Positions 29,750 to 39,194 of a stretch of 64,000 bases of DNA are shown piece by piece. Both the position numbers and the translations under genes were made by a program. This stretch comes from Lujinxingia litoralis (GTDB lineage Bacteria > Myxococcota_A > Bradymonadia > Bradymonadales > Bradymonadaceae): assembly GCF_003260125.1 (NCBI RefSeq), contig NZ_QHKO01000001.1, positions 886,914 through 950,913 on the forward strand. Direction: 5' to 3'. Every line of letters begins with the position of its first letter. Position 1 is the stretch's first letter. The notes below the pieces were generated by a model. The model did not search any database and was not told where the DNA came from. It saw nothing but the letters and a program-made list of their open reading frames with translations.

Positions 29750-31888
29750 TCAGCGCCCAGATGCCTGCTTCATCGACAGACCAATGCGGCCGCGCTCTTT
29801 GTCGATCGAAACGATCGCCACCTTGACCCGATCGCCCACGCCAACCACATCGTAGGGATTTTTAATAAAGCGGTCCGCCATCTCGCTGACGTGCACGAGG
29901 CCATCCTGCTTGACGCCGATGTCTACAAACGCCCCGAAGTCGACGACATTGCGCACCGTGCCCTCCAGCACCATTCCCTCTCTCAGATCATTGACGCTGA
30001 GCACGTCGCTGCGAAGCTGCGGAGGATCGAGCTCATCGCGGGGGTCACGCCCGGGCTGCACCAGGGCGCTGAGTACATCTTCCAGCGTCATCGCGCCGGC
30101 CCCGTGCTTCTCAGCCAACGCCCGTAACTCTCCGGAACGCCCCAGCGCATCAAGACGCGCCTTAAGTCCGGACGCCCCGGGCTCCTGGCCACTGAGCTTG
30201 AGGATATCCCGGGCCAGAGCGTAGCTCTCCGGGTGAATACCGGTATCGTCCAGCGGCTCTCTCCCCTGACGCACTCTCAAAAAGCCGGCGCATTGCTCAA
30301 AGGTTCTGGCTCCGAGCCCCCTCACATCTTTAAGCGAAGCGCGCGAGGCAAAAGGACCGGTGGCATCGCGGTGGGCCACGATACGCTTGGAAAGTGTCGG
30401 GCCAATACCGGCAACCCGGGCCAGAAGCGGCTGAGAGGCGGAGTTCACGTCGACACCAACCGCGTTGACCACGTCCTCCACCACCGCGTCGAGTTCCTGA
30501 CTCAACGCGTTCTGATTGACATCATGCTGGTACATGCCGACGCCGATGCTCTTGGGATCGATCTTTACCAGCTCGGCAAGAGGATCCTGAATACGGCGCG
30601 CAATCGACACGGCACCACGCACGCTCACATCAAGGTCGGGGAACTCCGCCCGGGCAATCTCGGAAGCGCTGTACACGCTGGCCCCGGCCTCATCGACGAT
30701 CGCGTAGTGAACCCCATCTTTGCCACGCAGCCCGCGGGCGACCAACTCCTCAGTTTCGCGGCTTCCGGTACCGTTACCGATCGCCACCACCTCGACCCCG
30801 TGCTTGTGCACCATGGCGGAGATGATGTCGGGGGCATCGCGCTTTCGACCGTCGTGCACGTACATATGACCGGTATCGATAAGACGCCCGGTCGCGTCGA
30901 CCACCGCGAGTTTGCATCCGGTACGCATGCCCGGGTCCACCCCCAGCACCACTCGCCCGGCCAGCGGCGGCTGCAGAAGCAGGTTCTTAAGGTTGAGTGC
31001 GAACACCCCGATAGCGTGCTTGTCGGCGTCTTCTTCCAGCTCGCCGCGCACGTCGCGCTCCAGCGAAGGATGGAGCAGGCGACCAAATCCGTCGCGAACC
31101 GCCTCGGTGTGGTGTTTACGTGCGACACCGCCGGTCTTCACGCGCTGGCCCACGATCCAGTCGACCAGACGATCCTCGTGGACCTCAACCCCGGCGCTGA
31201 GCACCTTCTCTTTCTCACCGCGGCGGATGGCCAGCACCTGGTGCGGCCGCATCTTTTCGACGGGCACCGAAAACTCAAAGTACATCTGGTACTTGGGATC
31301 TTCTTCGCCTCCGCGCCGGCGCTTACTCATCATACGACCATCGCGCCGCATCTTGTCACGCACATACGCGCGCACCGTGGCGTCATCGGCCATCGCCTCC
31401 GCCAAAATATCGCGCGCGCCGCCGATGACGGCATCCACATCAGAATAGGCCTCGGTGCAAAATTGGGCCGCCAGACGATTCGGGTCCTCGCCCCGCGCGA
31501 TGGCTTCGGCAACCGGTCCCAGGCCAGCCTCCAACGCCCGCGTTGCGCGGGTCTGGCGCTTGGGCCTGTAGGGGGCATAGAGGTCCTCGAGCTCACCCAG
31601 CGTCTGGGCCGACGAGAGCGCCCGACGAAGCTCCGCGGTCAGCGCGCCCTGCTCTTCCACGGAGCTCAGGATGGTCTGGCGCCGATCTTCGAGCTGACGA
31701 ATCTGCTCGCTGAGACGAGCAACGTCGCGAATCTGCACCTCATCCAGCCCACCGGTACGCTCCTTTCGATAGCGGGCGATAAAAGGAACCGTGTTGCCCT
31801 CATCCAGGAGTGCGAGCGTGCCGCGCACCTGATCCAGACGAATTCCCAACTCCGAAGCGATACGACGTTCCATAACTTCCTTTATCAC
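29750..31888 (-). CDS. tex: Tex-family RNA-binding transcription accessory protein
   Basis: Cytosolic nucleic-acid-binding protein, related in architecture to Spt6, with roles in transcription and RNA metabolism. 712 residues. The Tex N-terminal helical region (ERIASELGIRLDQVRGTLALLDEGNTVPFIARYRKE), the YqgF-like nuclease fold (VLGVDPGMRTGCKLAVVD), the helix-hairpin-helix pair (ASQPLLARVAGIGPTLSKRIV) and a C-terminal S1 domain (GMVLEGTVRNVVDFGAFVDIG, about residues 635-705) are in the standard order. The neighbouring oxidoreductase gene lies 41 bases upstream on the same strand. Confidence 0.95.
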   Translation of the reverse strand: MIKEVMERRIASELGIRLDQVRGTLALLDEGNTVPFIARYRKERTGGLDEVQIRDVARLSEQIRQLEDRRQTILSSVEEQGALTAELRRALSSAQTLGELEDLYAPYRPKRQTRATRALEAGLGPVAEAIARGEDPNRLAAQFCTEAYSDVDAVIGGARDILAEAMADDATVRAYVRDKMRRDGRMMSKRRRGGEEDPKYQMYFEFSVPVEKMRPHQVLAIRRGEKEKVLSAGVEVHEDRLVDWIVGQRVKTGGVARKHHTEAVRDGFGRLLHPSLERDVRGELEEDADKHAIGVFALNLKNLLLQPPLAGRVVLGVDPGMRTGCKLAVVDATGRLIDTGHMYVHDGRKRDAPDIISAMVHKHGVEVVAIGNGTGSRETEELVARGLRGKDGVHYAIVDEAGASVYSASEIARAEFPDLDVSVRGAVSIARRIQDPLAELVKIDPKSIGVGMYQHDVNQNALSQELDAVVEDVVNAVGVDVNSASQPLLARVAGIGPTLSKRIVAHRDATGPFASRASLKDVRGLGARTFEQCAGFLRVRQGREPLDDTGIHPESYALARDILKLSGQEPGASGLKARLDALGRSGELRALAEKHGAGAMTLEDVLSALVQPGRDPRDELDPPQLRSDVLSVNDLREGMVLEGTVRNVVDFGAFVDIGVKQDGLVHVSEMADRFIKNPYDVVGVGDRVKVAIVSIDKERGRIGLSMKQASGR

Positions 31889-31929
31889 AAACAGCCCTGC
31901 TCCAGGCTGTTTCCTGCGTTGAGTTCAGC

Positions 31930-32997
31930 TCAGGACTCAAGCGGCAGGCGCCGTACACCCACCGCGTTGAGAAAATCTTTCACATCAAAGACCGCCGCCG
32001 GCGAGGTGAACCCCGCCTTGATGGGGCCTTCCCCCACGACGCGAGAGACGCACTCGGCGGCCACGCGCACGCTGGTCGCATAGACGTCTTCGCCGGTCAA
32101 CATTGCGTAGGGCTCCGCGGTCTTCGGATCAAAGGCAATGACCAGATACTCGCCAAGGGCCTCGTCCATCTCGTCCGCATCGCTCTGCTCGGCCAGCCGA
32201 TCGGTGACCGGACGCAGCGCGCGAAGCACCGAGGGCAGCACCCCGGACAGCGTTGCCAGCAGGCGCACCATCGCCTCCCCGGTCACGACACAACTCTCCA
32301 CTCGGGAGACCCCGCCGCGAAGGGGGACGGTGATGGCTTCGGCCCCGGGAATCCACACGCCTTTACGGATGTGGCCGCGTGGAAAGGGCACGTCAAAGAG
32401 GCGGTAGGCCGCCCGACGACGCTCGAGCTTGCCATCCACAAAGCTCACGCCTCCCTCTCCCAGTGCGTGCACGAAGGTCTTCCGCGCCCCCTGGCTCAGC
32501 TTCATCTCACGCACCGCGTAGCACACAACGATGCGCGAGGCGGCCTTCATCAGCGCGATCTCGGCCGCGAAGTCTCCCAGCGCGTACTCCAGCGCGCAGG
32601 CCGGCATCAGCACCACGCCCCGGGCGCGCGCTTCCTCATGGCAGGCGTCCCACATCCAGTGCACCTGGGCCTGCTCCCCCGCCATATCAAAAAAGTGAAT
32701 ACCCTCCCCAAGCGCCGCCGCCACGAGCTTGCGCGTTCGCTCTCCCAGCGGGCCGGCGCAGTTCACCAGCGCGTCGCACCCCCGAAGCGCGCCACGCAGC
32801 GCAACCTCTTCGCTCAGCCGGGCCTGACGCACTCGAACATCCAGAAAGCCCCTGGCGCGGAGCTCCTCTTCGAGCTCCTCCAGTCGGCCCAGGTCACGAC
32901 CTACCAGGCGTAAGCGGGCCCCTCGCCCGGCAAGTTCGTGAGCGAGCATGCGCCCGACAAACCCGCTGGCTCCATAGATCGCGATGTTCGAGTTCAC
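31930..32997 (-). CDS. Saccharopine-dehydrogenase-like NAD(P) oxidoreductase
   Basis: 355 residues. The Rossmann loop is at the start (IAIYGASGFVGRMLAHEL, G9-G15), followed by LRLVGRDLGRLEEL and CDALVNCAGPLGERT, the pattern of the saccharopine-dehydrogenase / trans-acting enoyl-reductase family that works on polyketide or lipid chains in mycobacteria. The C-terminal half holds the substrate domain and is less conserved. The substrate cannot be deduced. It sits between tex and truB on the minus strand, with 49 bases to truB, so it may be carried on the translation operon's transcript. Confidence 0.8.
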   Translation of the reverse strand: MNSNIAIYGASGFVGRMLAHELAGRGARLRLVGRDLGRLEELEEELRARGFLDVRVRQARLSEEVALRGALRGCDALVNCAGPLGERTRKLVAAALGEGIHFFDMAGEQAQVHWMWDACHEEARARGVVLMPACALEYALGDFAAEIALMKAASRIVVCYAVREMKLSQGARKTFVHALGEGGVSFVDGKLERRRAAYRLFDVPFPRGHIRKGVWIPGAEAITVPLRGGVSRVESCVVTGEAMVRLLATLSGVLPSVLRALRPVTDRLAEQSDADEMDEALGEYLVIAFDPKTAEPYAMLTGEDVYATSVRVAAECVSRVVGEGPIKAGFTSPAAVFDVKDFLNAVGVRRLPLES

Positions 32998-33046
32998 GAC
33001 CGAACCTCATCCCGCTGAAATCCACTGCATCGACGGCAATCAGCGC

Positions 33047-33937
33047 TTAAATCAGCACACGTCGTGGTGCCAATCGACTGCCCTGGGGATCATAGCTTTC
33101 TTTGCGTTCCATGATCGCCACCAGATCCCCCGCGGCATCGATCGCCGCCACCGGCGCTCCCATGGCAATCTCCGGTTCCACGAGAATCGTCTGTCCGAAC
33201 CCGATCGCCCGGCGCTGGTCTGCATCGATGGTCACCTGGACCAAACTGGCCACCATCTCTGCCGGCGAGAGCACCGATGCCCAGAAGGTCTCTTCACTCA
33301 AATCTTCGAGTCGATGCGCTCTGGCCAGGTCGAAGCGCCCCACTGAGAGTCGGCGAATGCTTCGGGTATGAGCGACACTTCCCAGCTTCTTGCCAAGGTC
33401 CCTGGCGAGAGCCCGGACGTAGGTTCCCGAACCGCAACGCACCTGAAGCCGCACCCGCGGGGGAGTCCACTCAACGAGGTCGAGCTCAAAAATCTCCACC
33501 GGCCGAGCTTGCAACTCCACCTTCTCACCGGCACGCGCCAACGCATGGGCCCGTTTTCCGTCGACCTTCAGCGCAGAATAGATCGGTGGAACCTGCTCGA
33601 TGGTTCCCAGAAAACTTCCGATGGCCTCCTCGAAAGCCTCGCGTGTCACGTGCTCCCAATCAGCCTCGGCGATCACCTGGCCGGAGGCGTCTTCGGTATC
33701 GGTGGCCGTCCCCAGCTCCATTTCAAAGGCATACACCTTCTCATCAAGCGTGAGATAGTTGGCGAGCTTGGTGCACCGCCCCAGAACCACCCCCATCAAC
33801 CCGGTGGCGTCGGGGTCGAGCGTTCCGGTATGACCGACCTTTCGAGTGCCCGCCAGGCGACGCACCCGACGAACCACATCAAAGCTGGTCATGCCCCCGA
33901 CTTTATCGATCAGGATCAAGCCATCCTGGCACTGCAT
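33047..33937 (-). CDS. truB: tRNA pseudouridine-55 synthase
   Basis: Forms pseudouridine 55 in the T-loop of tRNAs. 296 residues. The catalytic aspartate is D41 in GHTGTLDPDATGLM, with DKVGGMTSFDVVR before it and the RCGSGTYVRALARDLG block later. The C-terminal PUA-like region is present. It is the last core member of the rimP-nusA-infB-rbfA-nrnA-truB run, 45 bases after nrnA. Confidence 0.95.
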   Translation of the reverse strand: MQCQDGLILIDKVGGMTSFDVVRRVRRLAGTRKVGHTGTLDPDATGLMGVVLGRCTKLANYLTLDEKVYAFEMELGTATDTEDASGQVIAEADWEHVTREAFEEAIGSFLGTIEQVPPIYSALKVDGKRAHALARAGEKVELQARPVEIFELDLVEWTPPRVRLQVRCGSGTYVRALARDLGKKLGSVAHTRSIRRLSVGRFDLARAHRLEDLSEETFWASVLSPAEMVASLVQVTIDADQRRAIGFGQTILVEPEIAMGAPVAAIDAAGDLVAIMERKESYDPQGSRLAPRRVLI

Positions 33938-33982
33938 AACATCTCCACGTGGATCTATATCGCTGGGAACCGCACGTTGCGT

Positions 33983-35032
33983 CTAAGCGCAATCGCCGTC
34001 GTTGAGCACATCAACCAGTGCTCGGGTAAGGCGCTCTTCAATCTCCCGGGGCTCACCAGTCATCTGGCAACCGGCCGCATTATGATGACCACCGCCTCCG
34101 AACTTTCCGGCCAGCGCCGACACGTCGACGCGGCCGCGCGAGCGAAACGAGATTCGCCAGAATCCGTCTTCGGCCTCCCGCAGCTGAGTCGCCACCTCGA
34201 CTCCCCGAATCGAACGGGCGTAATTGATAAACCCGTCGGTCAGGTCCTCGTCGCTGCTGAGCCCTTCGAGCATCGCGTCTTCGACACGCAAAAAAGCCAG
34301 ACGCCCGCACGCCGAGACCCTTAACGTGCCCAGCACACGGCACAGAAGCTCCAGACGCTCCCGTGGCTGATCTTCATAAATATGACTGGTCATCTCCCAG
34401 GGGTCGGCCCCGGCCTCGACCAACTCGCCAGCGACCCGGAAGGCGGTCTGACTGGTGTTGGAGTAACGAAAGCTGCCGGTATCGGTCATCATGCAACAGT
34501 AGAGATTCTTCGCCAGCTCCGGAGTCAGAACCCCAAAGCGACGTACCAGGCGATAGATCAACTCGCCGGTCGAAGCGGCGCCGACGTCTCGTACGTAGAC
34601 CTGCGCAAACTCCCCGTCCCAGGTTTTATGATGATCGACCACCGCGATCTGCTCGCCCCAGGCCTGCGGCGGAAAGGCATCTCCCACCCGTTTAGGCTCA
34701 GCGCAGTCGAGCATGATCGTGACATCCGGTCGCGACGCGGGCGCGTCGCTCGTCCATCGATCGGCTCCGGGCAAAAACCGAAAATTGTAAGGCACCGAAT
34801 CGACGTTAAAAAACGTCACTTCTTTGCCCAACTGTTCCAGCAGAAGTCCCATGGCCAGCGTCGAGCCCACTGCATCACCGTCCGGGTACGCGTGAGCGAC
34901 CACGAGGAAGTGCTGATGCGCCTGGATCAACGCTTCCAGCTCGTCGATCTGAGCTTCTAACTCGGGGGTCGTCGGGATGCTCACCGGTGCCTTAGCACCG
35001 GCGCCCGACGGAGCGTGTGTCTCCGCACTCAT
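33983..35032 (-). CDS. nrnA: DHH-family phosphoesterase, NrnA-like
   Basis: Predicted oligoribonuclease / 3'-phosphoadenosine-5'-phosphate phosphatase. 349 residues from the ATG at 35032, with GGAG 9 bases upstream. The DHH domain shows AHAYPDGDAVGS, VTIMLDCAEPKR and the signature VVDHHKTW; the DHHA1 domain ends with GKFGGGGHHNAAGC. The position after rbfA and before truB is the conserved one in many bacteria. An in-frame start at 35071 is less likely. Confidence 0.93.
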   Translation of the reverse strand: MSAETHAPSGAGAKAPVSIPTTPELEAQIDELEALIQAHQHFLVVAHAYPDGDAVGSTLAMGLLLEQLGKEVTFFNVDSVPYNFRFLPGADRWTSDAPASRPDVTIMLDCAEPKRVGDAFPPQAWGEQIAVVDHHKTWDGEFAQVYVRDVGAASTGELIYRLVRRFGVLTPELAKNLYCCMMTDTGSFRYSNTSQTAFRVAGELVEAGADPWEMTSHIYEDQPRERLELLCRVLGTLRVSACGRLAFLRVEDAMLEGLSSDEDLTDGFINYARSIRGVEVATQLREAEDGFWRISFRSRGRVDVSALAGKFGGGGHHNAAGCQMTGEPREIEERLTRALVDVLNDGDCA

Positions 35033-35089
35033 GACCACTATCTCCATTCGGGCGCCGGCCCACACAGGCATTATTGTCCGGCGGAAGGT

Positions 35090-35446
35090 TTAGCTCTCGG
35101 GGAGCTTCGCGAGCAGCTCATCCATCGCTCGCCCGCGCATCACCGCTTCGTCAAAGACAAAGGTAAGGCGTGGCACGTACTGAAGTCGAAGCTGATCGCC
35201 GATAACCCGCTGGGCATAACCGGCAAAGCGCTCCAGAGCGGCTCCCACGCCCTCTTCCGGCTCCTCGCCGTCGAGCATGATGTAATAGACCTTGGCGTAT
35301 CGCAGGTCCGGGCTCATCTCGACGCCGGTGACCTGCACCATTTGCAGGCGCGGGTCATCGGCGTCGGTCAGCAGCAGCCCCGCAATCACTTCGTGGAGCT
35401 GCTGCCCGACCCGTTCGGTACGTTTGTAGCTACGTTTCTGCTTCAT
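35090..35446 (-). CDS. rbfA: Ribosome-binding factor A
   Basis: 30S maturation factor with a KH-like fold; 118 residues. Blocks in the family order are KRTERVGQQLHEVIAGLLLTDADDPRLQMVQVTGVEMSPDLRYAKVYY and the late LRLQYVPRLTFVFDE. It lies 40 bases downstream of infB and 57 bases upstream of nrnA, as usual in this operon. Confidence 0.95.
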   Translation of the reverse strand: MKQKRSYKRTERVGQQLHEVIAGLLLTDADDPRLQMVQVTGVEMSPDLRYAKVYYIMLDGEEPEEGVGAALERFAGYAQRVIGDQLRLQYVPRLTFVFDEAVMRGRAMDELLAKLPES

Positions 35447-35486
35447 GACGTCCTCCGGCTCGCATGAATTGAGGTCAATTTAAACC

Positions 35487-38381
35487 TCAATCAAAAGTTG
35501 CCGCGACCTCCTCCAGCTCGAAGACCTCAATGACATCGCCGATCTTGATGTCGTTGTAGTTCTCCAGGCTCATGCCGCACTCAAAGCCGGTTTTGACCTC
35601 TTTGGCATCGTCTTTGAAGCGCCGCAGCGAAGCCACAGTCGACTCGTAAATCACCCGCTCACCACGAAGCAAGCGCGCTTTGGCGTTGCGGCGCAGGATA
35701 CCGTCGGTGACGTAGACACCGGCCACGGTGCCCACCTTGGGCGCCGAGAAGGTCTCGCGCACCTCGGCATGCCCCAGCACCTTCTCCTGAACGATCGGCG
35801 AGAGCAGCCCTTCGAGGATGTTACGCACCTGCTCGATCGCATCGTAGATGATGCTGTGAGTGAGGATCTGCACGCCGTACTTATCGGCAACCTCCGCCGC
35901 CCGGTTGTCGGGGCGCACATTGAAGCCCACGATCACCGCTCCAGCATCCGAAGACGCTGCCAGGTTGACATCGTTCTCGGTGATTCCGCCCACACCGGTG
36001 TGAATGATCTTGGTGCGAACTTCTTCGTTGCCCAACTTGCCGAAGGCTTCCTTGATCGCTTCGACCGAGCCCTGCACATCACCCTTGAGAATGATCTTGA
36101 GGGTCTTCATCTCTCCGCGTGCAATCATCGCCGAGAGATCTTCGAGGCTACCGGCCGATTCCTTCGCACGGCTGGCCATGACCTCTTTACGACGCTGATC
36201 GGCGACGTTCTCGGTGATGCGCTTGGCGTCACGCTCCTCGGTGACCACGAAGAAGGGCTCACCGGCTTCGGGGATACCACTCAGGCCGGTGATTTCCACG
36301 GGCTGACTGGGACCGGCCTTCTCGATGACCTGCGCCCGGTCGTTGTGCATCGTACGCACGCGTCCGTAGTAGCGACCGCTGACCAGGATATCACCGCGAT
36401 TCAGCGTCCCGCGCTGCACGAGAATGGTGGCCACCGGACCGCGCCCGATATCGAGTTCGGCTTCGATGACGATGCCCTGCGCGTCACGATTTGCATTGGA
36501 GCGCAGCTCCTGCAACTCGGCCTGCAGCGAAATGGCCTCCAGCAGCCCGTCGATGTTGATTCGTTCCAGCGCACTGACTTCCACAAAGAGGGTGCTTCCG
36601 CCCCACTCTTCGGGAATCAGGTTGTACTCGGTCAACGCCGTCTTGACGCGATCGGGGTTGGCCGCCGGCTTGTCAATCTTGTTGACCGCCACAATGATCG
36701 GCACCTCGGCGGCGCGGGCGTGATTGATCGCCTCCACCGTCTGAGGCATCACGCCGTCATCGGCGGCAACGACCAGCACGACAATATCGGTGGCCTTGGC
36801 GCCCCGAGCACGCAGCGCGGTGAACGCCTCGTGCCCCGGAGTATCCAGGAAGGTGATCATCCCGGCCGCCGTCTCCACCATATACGCGCCGATGTGCTGG
36901 GTAATCCCACCGGCCTCGCCACTGGTCACCGTCGAGGCCCGCACCGCATCGAGCAGGGAGGTCTTCCCGTGGTCGACGTGGCCCATCACCGTGACCACAG
37001 GCGCACGCTTCTCGAGCAACGACTCATCATCAGGCGTGGTGTCGTAGAAGTTCGCGATATCGAAGGCGACGTTCTCAACGGTGTAGTCGAACTCGTCGGC
37101 CACCAGCGCGGCGGTTTCGAAATCAAGGGTGGTGTTCACCGTGGCCATCATGCCGCTCTCAATGAGCTTCATGGCAACCTGAGCGGCCTTCGCCCCCATC
37201 TGGTGGGCGAGGTCGCCGACGGAGATCACGTCCTCGATGCGAATCACGCGCTTGTGCTCGGCGGCCTGCGTGATTTCGGTCTTCTGCGTGCGCTTGGCCT
37301 TGCCCCGGCTGCGACCGCGGGAGTTGCGGCGGCGGCTGCGGCGGGACTTCGGATCATAAAGATCAGAGCCTTCCACCACGCGCTTGGTACGACCGCGACG
37401 GCGGCTGCTGGAGGAGCGAGACTCGCCACCAGGTCCACGGGAGGGACCGGGGGTGAAGTCCTTATTCTCTGCCGCGAGGCGATCCTTGAGCACGCTCTCG
37501 CTGATACGGCCGAGCACCTTGGCGCCGCCCTTGGGGGCACGCGCAGGCGGAGGACGACGTACCGGCGGGGCAATCGGGCTGGGACGCTCTGCAGTGGCCG
37601 GAGCCTCTTTCTTCGGTGCGGCTTCGGGCGTCGGCTTAGCCGGCTCTTCAGCCTTCTCTTGCGGCTTCGGCGCTTCGGCCACCGGCTCCTCGGCCTGGGG
37701 CTCTTCCACCGGAGCGTCAACAGCCTCTTCGACCGCCGGTTCTTCGGCCACGGGCGCTTCGACCGGGGCTTCTTCGGCGACGACTTCTTCGGCCGCCGGC
37801 TCTTCGGCCACGGGCGCTTCGACCGGGGCTTCTTCAGCGACGACTTCTTCGGCTGCCGGCTCTTCGGCCGCTACTTCTGCTTCGACAGCTTCGGCCTCGG
37901 GCTCTTCGACCACCGGCTCTTCCGTCGGCGCTTCGGCCGCTACTTCTGCTTCCGCGGCCTCTTCGGCCTCGGCGGCGGGCTCCACCTTGCGGCGGCGACG
38001 CACCGTCGGGCGCACCACCTCCACTTCGGTCTCAGCCGACTCTTCACCGGCCTCCTCTTCCTCGGCGACCGGCTGCACCTTACGGCGGCGGCGCACCACC
38101 GGAGAAGGAGCGGCCTCGGCGGCCTCTTCTTCCTTCTTCGGCTCTTCGGCTTTTTTGGCCCCCTTCTTTTTGGTCGACTTGGTCGACTTCTTTTTGGGCG
38201 CCGCAGCCTGGCCCTCTCCACCCAGGGCGGCCTTAAGCGAATCGATCTCCCGGGGGTTGAGCACCGTCATGTAGTTATTGACGGAGAACCCGAGATCGAG
38301 CTCGTTAATCTTCGATACCAATTCTTGCTTATTGATCCCTAGCTCGTCGGCTAGTTCGTATACGCGTCGCTGCTTCGGCAT
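35487..38381 (-). CDS. infB: Translation initiation factor IF-2
   Basis: GTPase that places initiator tRNA on the 30S subunit. 964 residues from the ATG at 38381, which follows GGAGAGGAC. The N-terminal IF2N helix ([23 protein letters not shown]) is followed by about 300 residues of Glu/Ala/Pro low-complexity sequence and Arg-rich patches. The G domain then begins (GHVDHGKTS at 467-475), and the C-terminal domains II-IV follow. The low-complexity part contains a 60-base tandem duplication (37742-37860). An unusually long 181-base gap separates it from ylxR. Confidence 0.96.
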   Translation of the reverse strand: MPKQRRVYELADELGINKQELVSKINELDLGFSVNNYMTVLNPREIDSLKAALGGEGQAAAPKKKSTKSTKKKGAKKAEEPKKEEEAAEAAPSPVVRRRRKVQPVAEEEEAGEESAETEVEVVRPTVRRRRKVEPAAEAEEAAEAEVAAEAPTEEPVVEEPEAEAVEAEVAAEEPAAEEVVAEEAPVEAPVAEEPAAEEVVAEEAPVEAPVAEEPAVEEAVDAPVEEPQAEEPVAEAPKPQEKAEEPAKPTPEAAPKKEAPATAERPSPIAPPVRRPPPARAPKGGAKVLGRISESVLKDRLAAENKDFTPGPSRGPGGESRSSSSRRRGRTKRVVEGSDLYDPKSRRSRRRNSRGRSRGKAKRTQKTEITQAAEHKRVIRIEDVISVGDLAHQMGAKAAQVAMKLIESGMMATVNTTLDFETAALVADEFDYTVENVAFDIANFYDTTPDDESLLEKRAPVVTVMGHVDHGKTSLLDAVRASTVTSGEAGGITQHIGAYMVETAAGMITFLDTPGHEAFTALRARGAKATDIVVLVVAADDGVMPQTVEAINHARAAEVPIIVAVNKIDKPAANPDRVKTALTEYNLIPEEWGGSTLFVEVSALERINIDGLLEAISLQAELQELRSNANRDAQGIVIEAELDIGRGPVATILVQRGTLNRGDILVSGRYYGRVRTMHNDRAQVIEKAGPSQPVEITGLSGIPEAGEPFFVVTEERDAKRITENVADQRRKEVMASRAKESAGSLEDLSAMIARGEMKTLKIILKGDVQGSVEAIKEAFGKLGNEEVRTKIIHTGVGGITENDVNLAASSDAGAVIVGFNVRPDNRAAEVADKYGVQILTHSIIYDAIEQVRNILEGLLSPIVQEKVLGHAEVRETFSAPKVGTVAGVYVTDGILRRNAKARLLRGERVIYESTVASLRRFKDDAKEVKTGFECGMSLENYNDIKIGDVIEVFELEEVAATFD
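37742..37860. repeat. 60-bp tandem duplication inside infB
   Basis: Bases 37742-37800 recur at 37802-37860 with two differences, and the phase is preserved, so the encoded 20-residue Glu/Ala/Val unit is repeated in frame. It is a natural slippage product in the flexible linker of IF-2. Confidence 0.8.
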
Positions 38382-38524
38382 GTCCTCTCCACTCTGTCCG
38401 TCGGGGTTTGATGACGCTCCGCGCGGACAGTCTCTTTCTCGTCGCGATCGTCGGCTTTCTTGACCATCTATCGCCTTCTCCGCGCTTACTACCACAAAGA
38501 GAAGGCCCTTCAAAACGCAGGCAC

Positions 38525-38542
38525 CTGCACCCGAGGGTGCAG
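38525..38542. repeat. Hairpin in the ylxR-infB gap
   Basis: CTGCACC (38525-38531) and GGTGCAG (38536-38542) form a 7-bp stem with a 4-base loop in the 181-base spacer before infB. It may be a processing or attenuation element. It has no adjacent T-run on the minus strand. Confidence 0.4.
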
Positions 38543-38562
38543 ATCCGCGACGTGTTCATTCA

Positions 38563-39162
38563 CTATGTTTTCGGAGTCGCGATGTGCGCCTCCAACCGCT
38601 TCCAATGCTGCAAGAATCGCTCAGCTTGAGGGCCGGCACAGATACCGACAACCGAGACAAACGCCTCGCCACGGGCCCACTGGCCCAGCTCCGCGCCGGT
38701 CCAGAGATCGATCACGGTGATGCCTTTGCGTTGCGCGTTGCTGGCAAACTTCATCCGGGTGCTCTCCCCGGCGTCCGAGGCGATGATGAGCGCGGCGACA
38801 GTATCCTGGCGCATGGCCTCTTTGACAAAGGTCTGCCCCAGAAAGGTGGCGCGCGCGCGCATCGCCACCTGGAGAGCCTCCTCCAGGCGACGACGTGCCC
38901 CGGCATGAACTTGAGCGATCAGTGCTTCGGCCGTGGGGAGTTCGAGTCGCTGCTTAAGCGAGCGGTGAAACCCGCCTCGCTCCACAGCCGCCGTCAAACA
39001 GTTCGGGTCGGAATGGACCCATACCCCCCGACCGGGCGCTTTGCGTCGAAGATCGTGGATCAGACCATGACCTTCTACATACACAAAGCGTTCCCAGTCG
39101 ACCGGATCTCCGGTCTGCCGACACCCCGCGCAGGTGCGCTCGGGGGTGTGGGCAGCGCTCAG
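38563..39162 (-). CDS. YlxR (DUF448) fused to an L7Ae-like domain
   Basis: 199 residues if started at a CTG at 39162. Reading back past the nearest GTG (39084) gives a continuous frame containing PERTCAGCRQTGDPVDWERFV, the conserved CxxC start of the YlxR family, so the protein must begin upstream of 39084. The frame is open back to a stop at 39208-39210 and contains no ATG, GTG or TTG upstream of that GTG; CTG at 39162 gives the family-like start MSAAHTPERTC. The N-terminal YlxR domain (RKAPGRGVWVH) is a nucleic-acid-binding fold. The C-terminal part, from about LGQTFVKEAM, resembles L7Ae/L30e-type RNA-binding proteins. The frame starts just inside or after the nusA stop. Confidence 0.82.
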   Translation of the reverse strand: MSAAHTPERTCAGCRQTGDPVDWERFVYVEGHGLIHDLRRKAPGRGVWVHSDPNCLTAAVERGGFHRSLKQRLELPTAEALIAQVHAGARRRLEEALQVAMRARATFLGQTFVKEAMRQDTVAALIIASDAGESTRMKFASNAQRKGITVIDLWTGAELGQWARGEAFVSVVGICAGPQAERFLQHWKRLEAHIATPKT

Positions 39163-39194
39163 ATGTTTACCAGCATCGTTGTGCTTACCGACGT

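Noticed and set aside
35769-38342. An 857-codon open frame on the plus strand opposite infB
   Set aside because: The sequence is repetitive His/Leu/Arg-rich translation of the IF-2 gene's complement; the minus frame has complete IF-2 domains.
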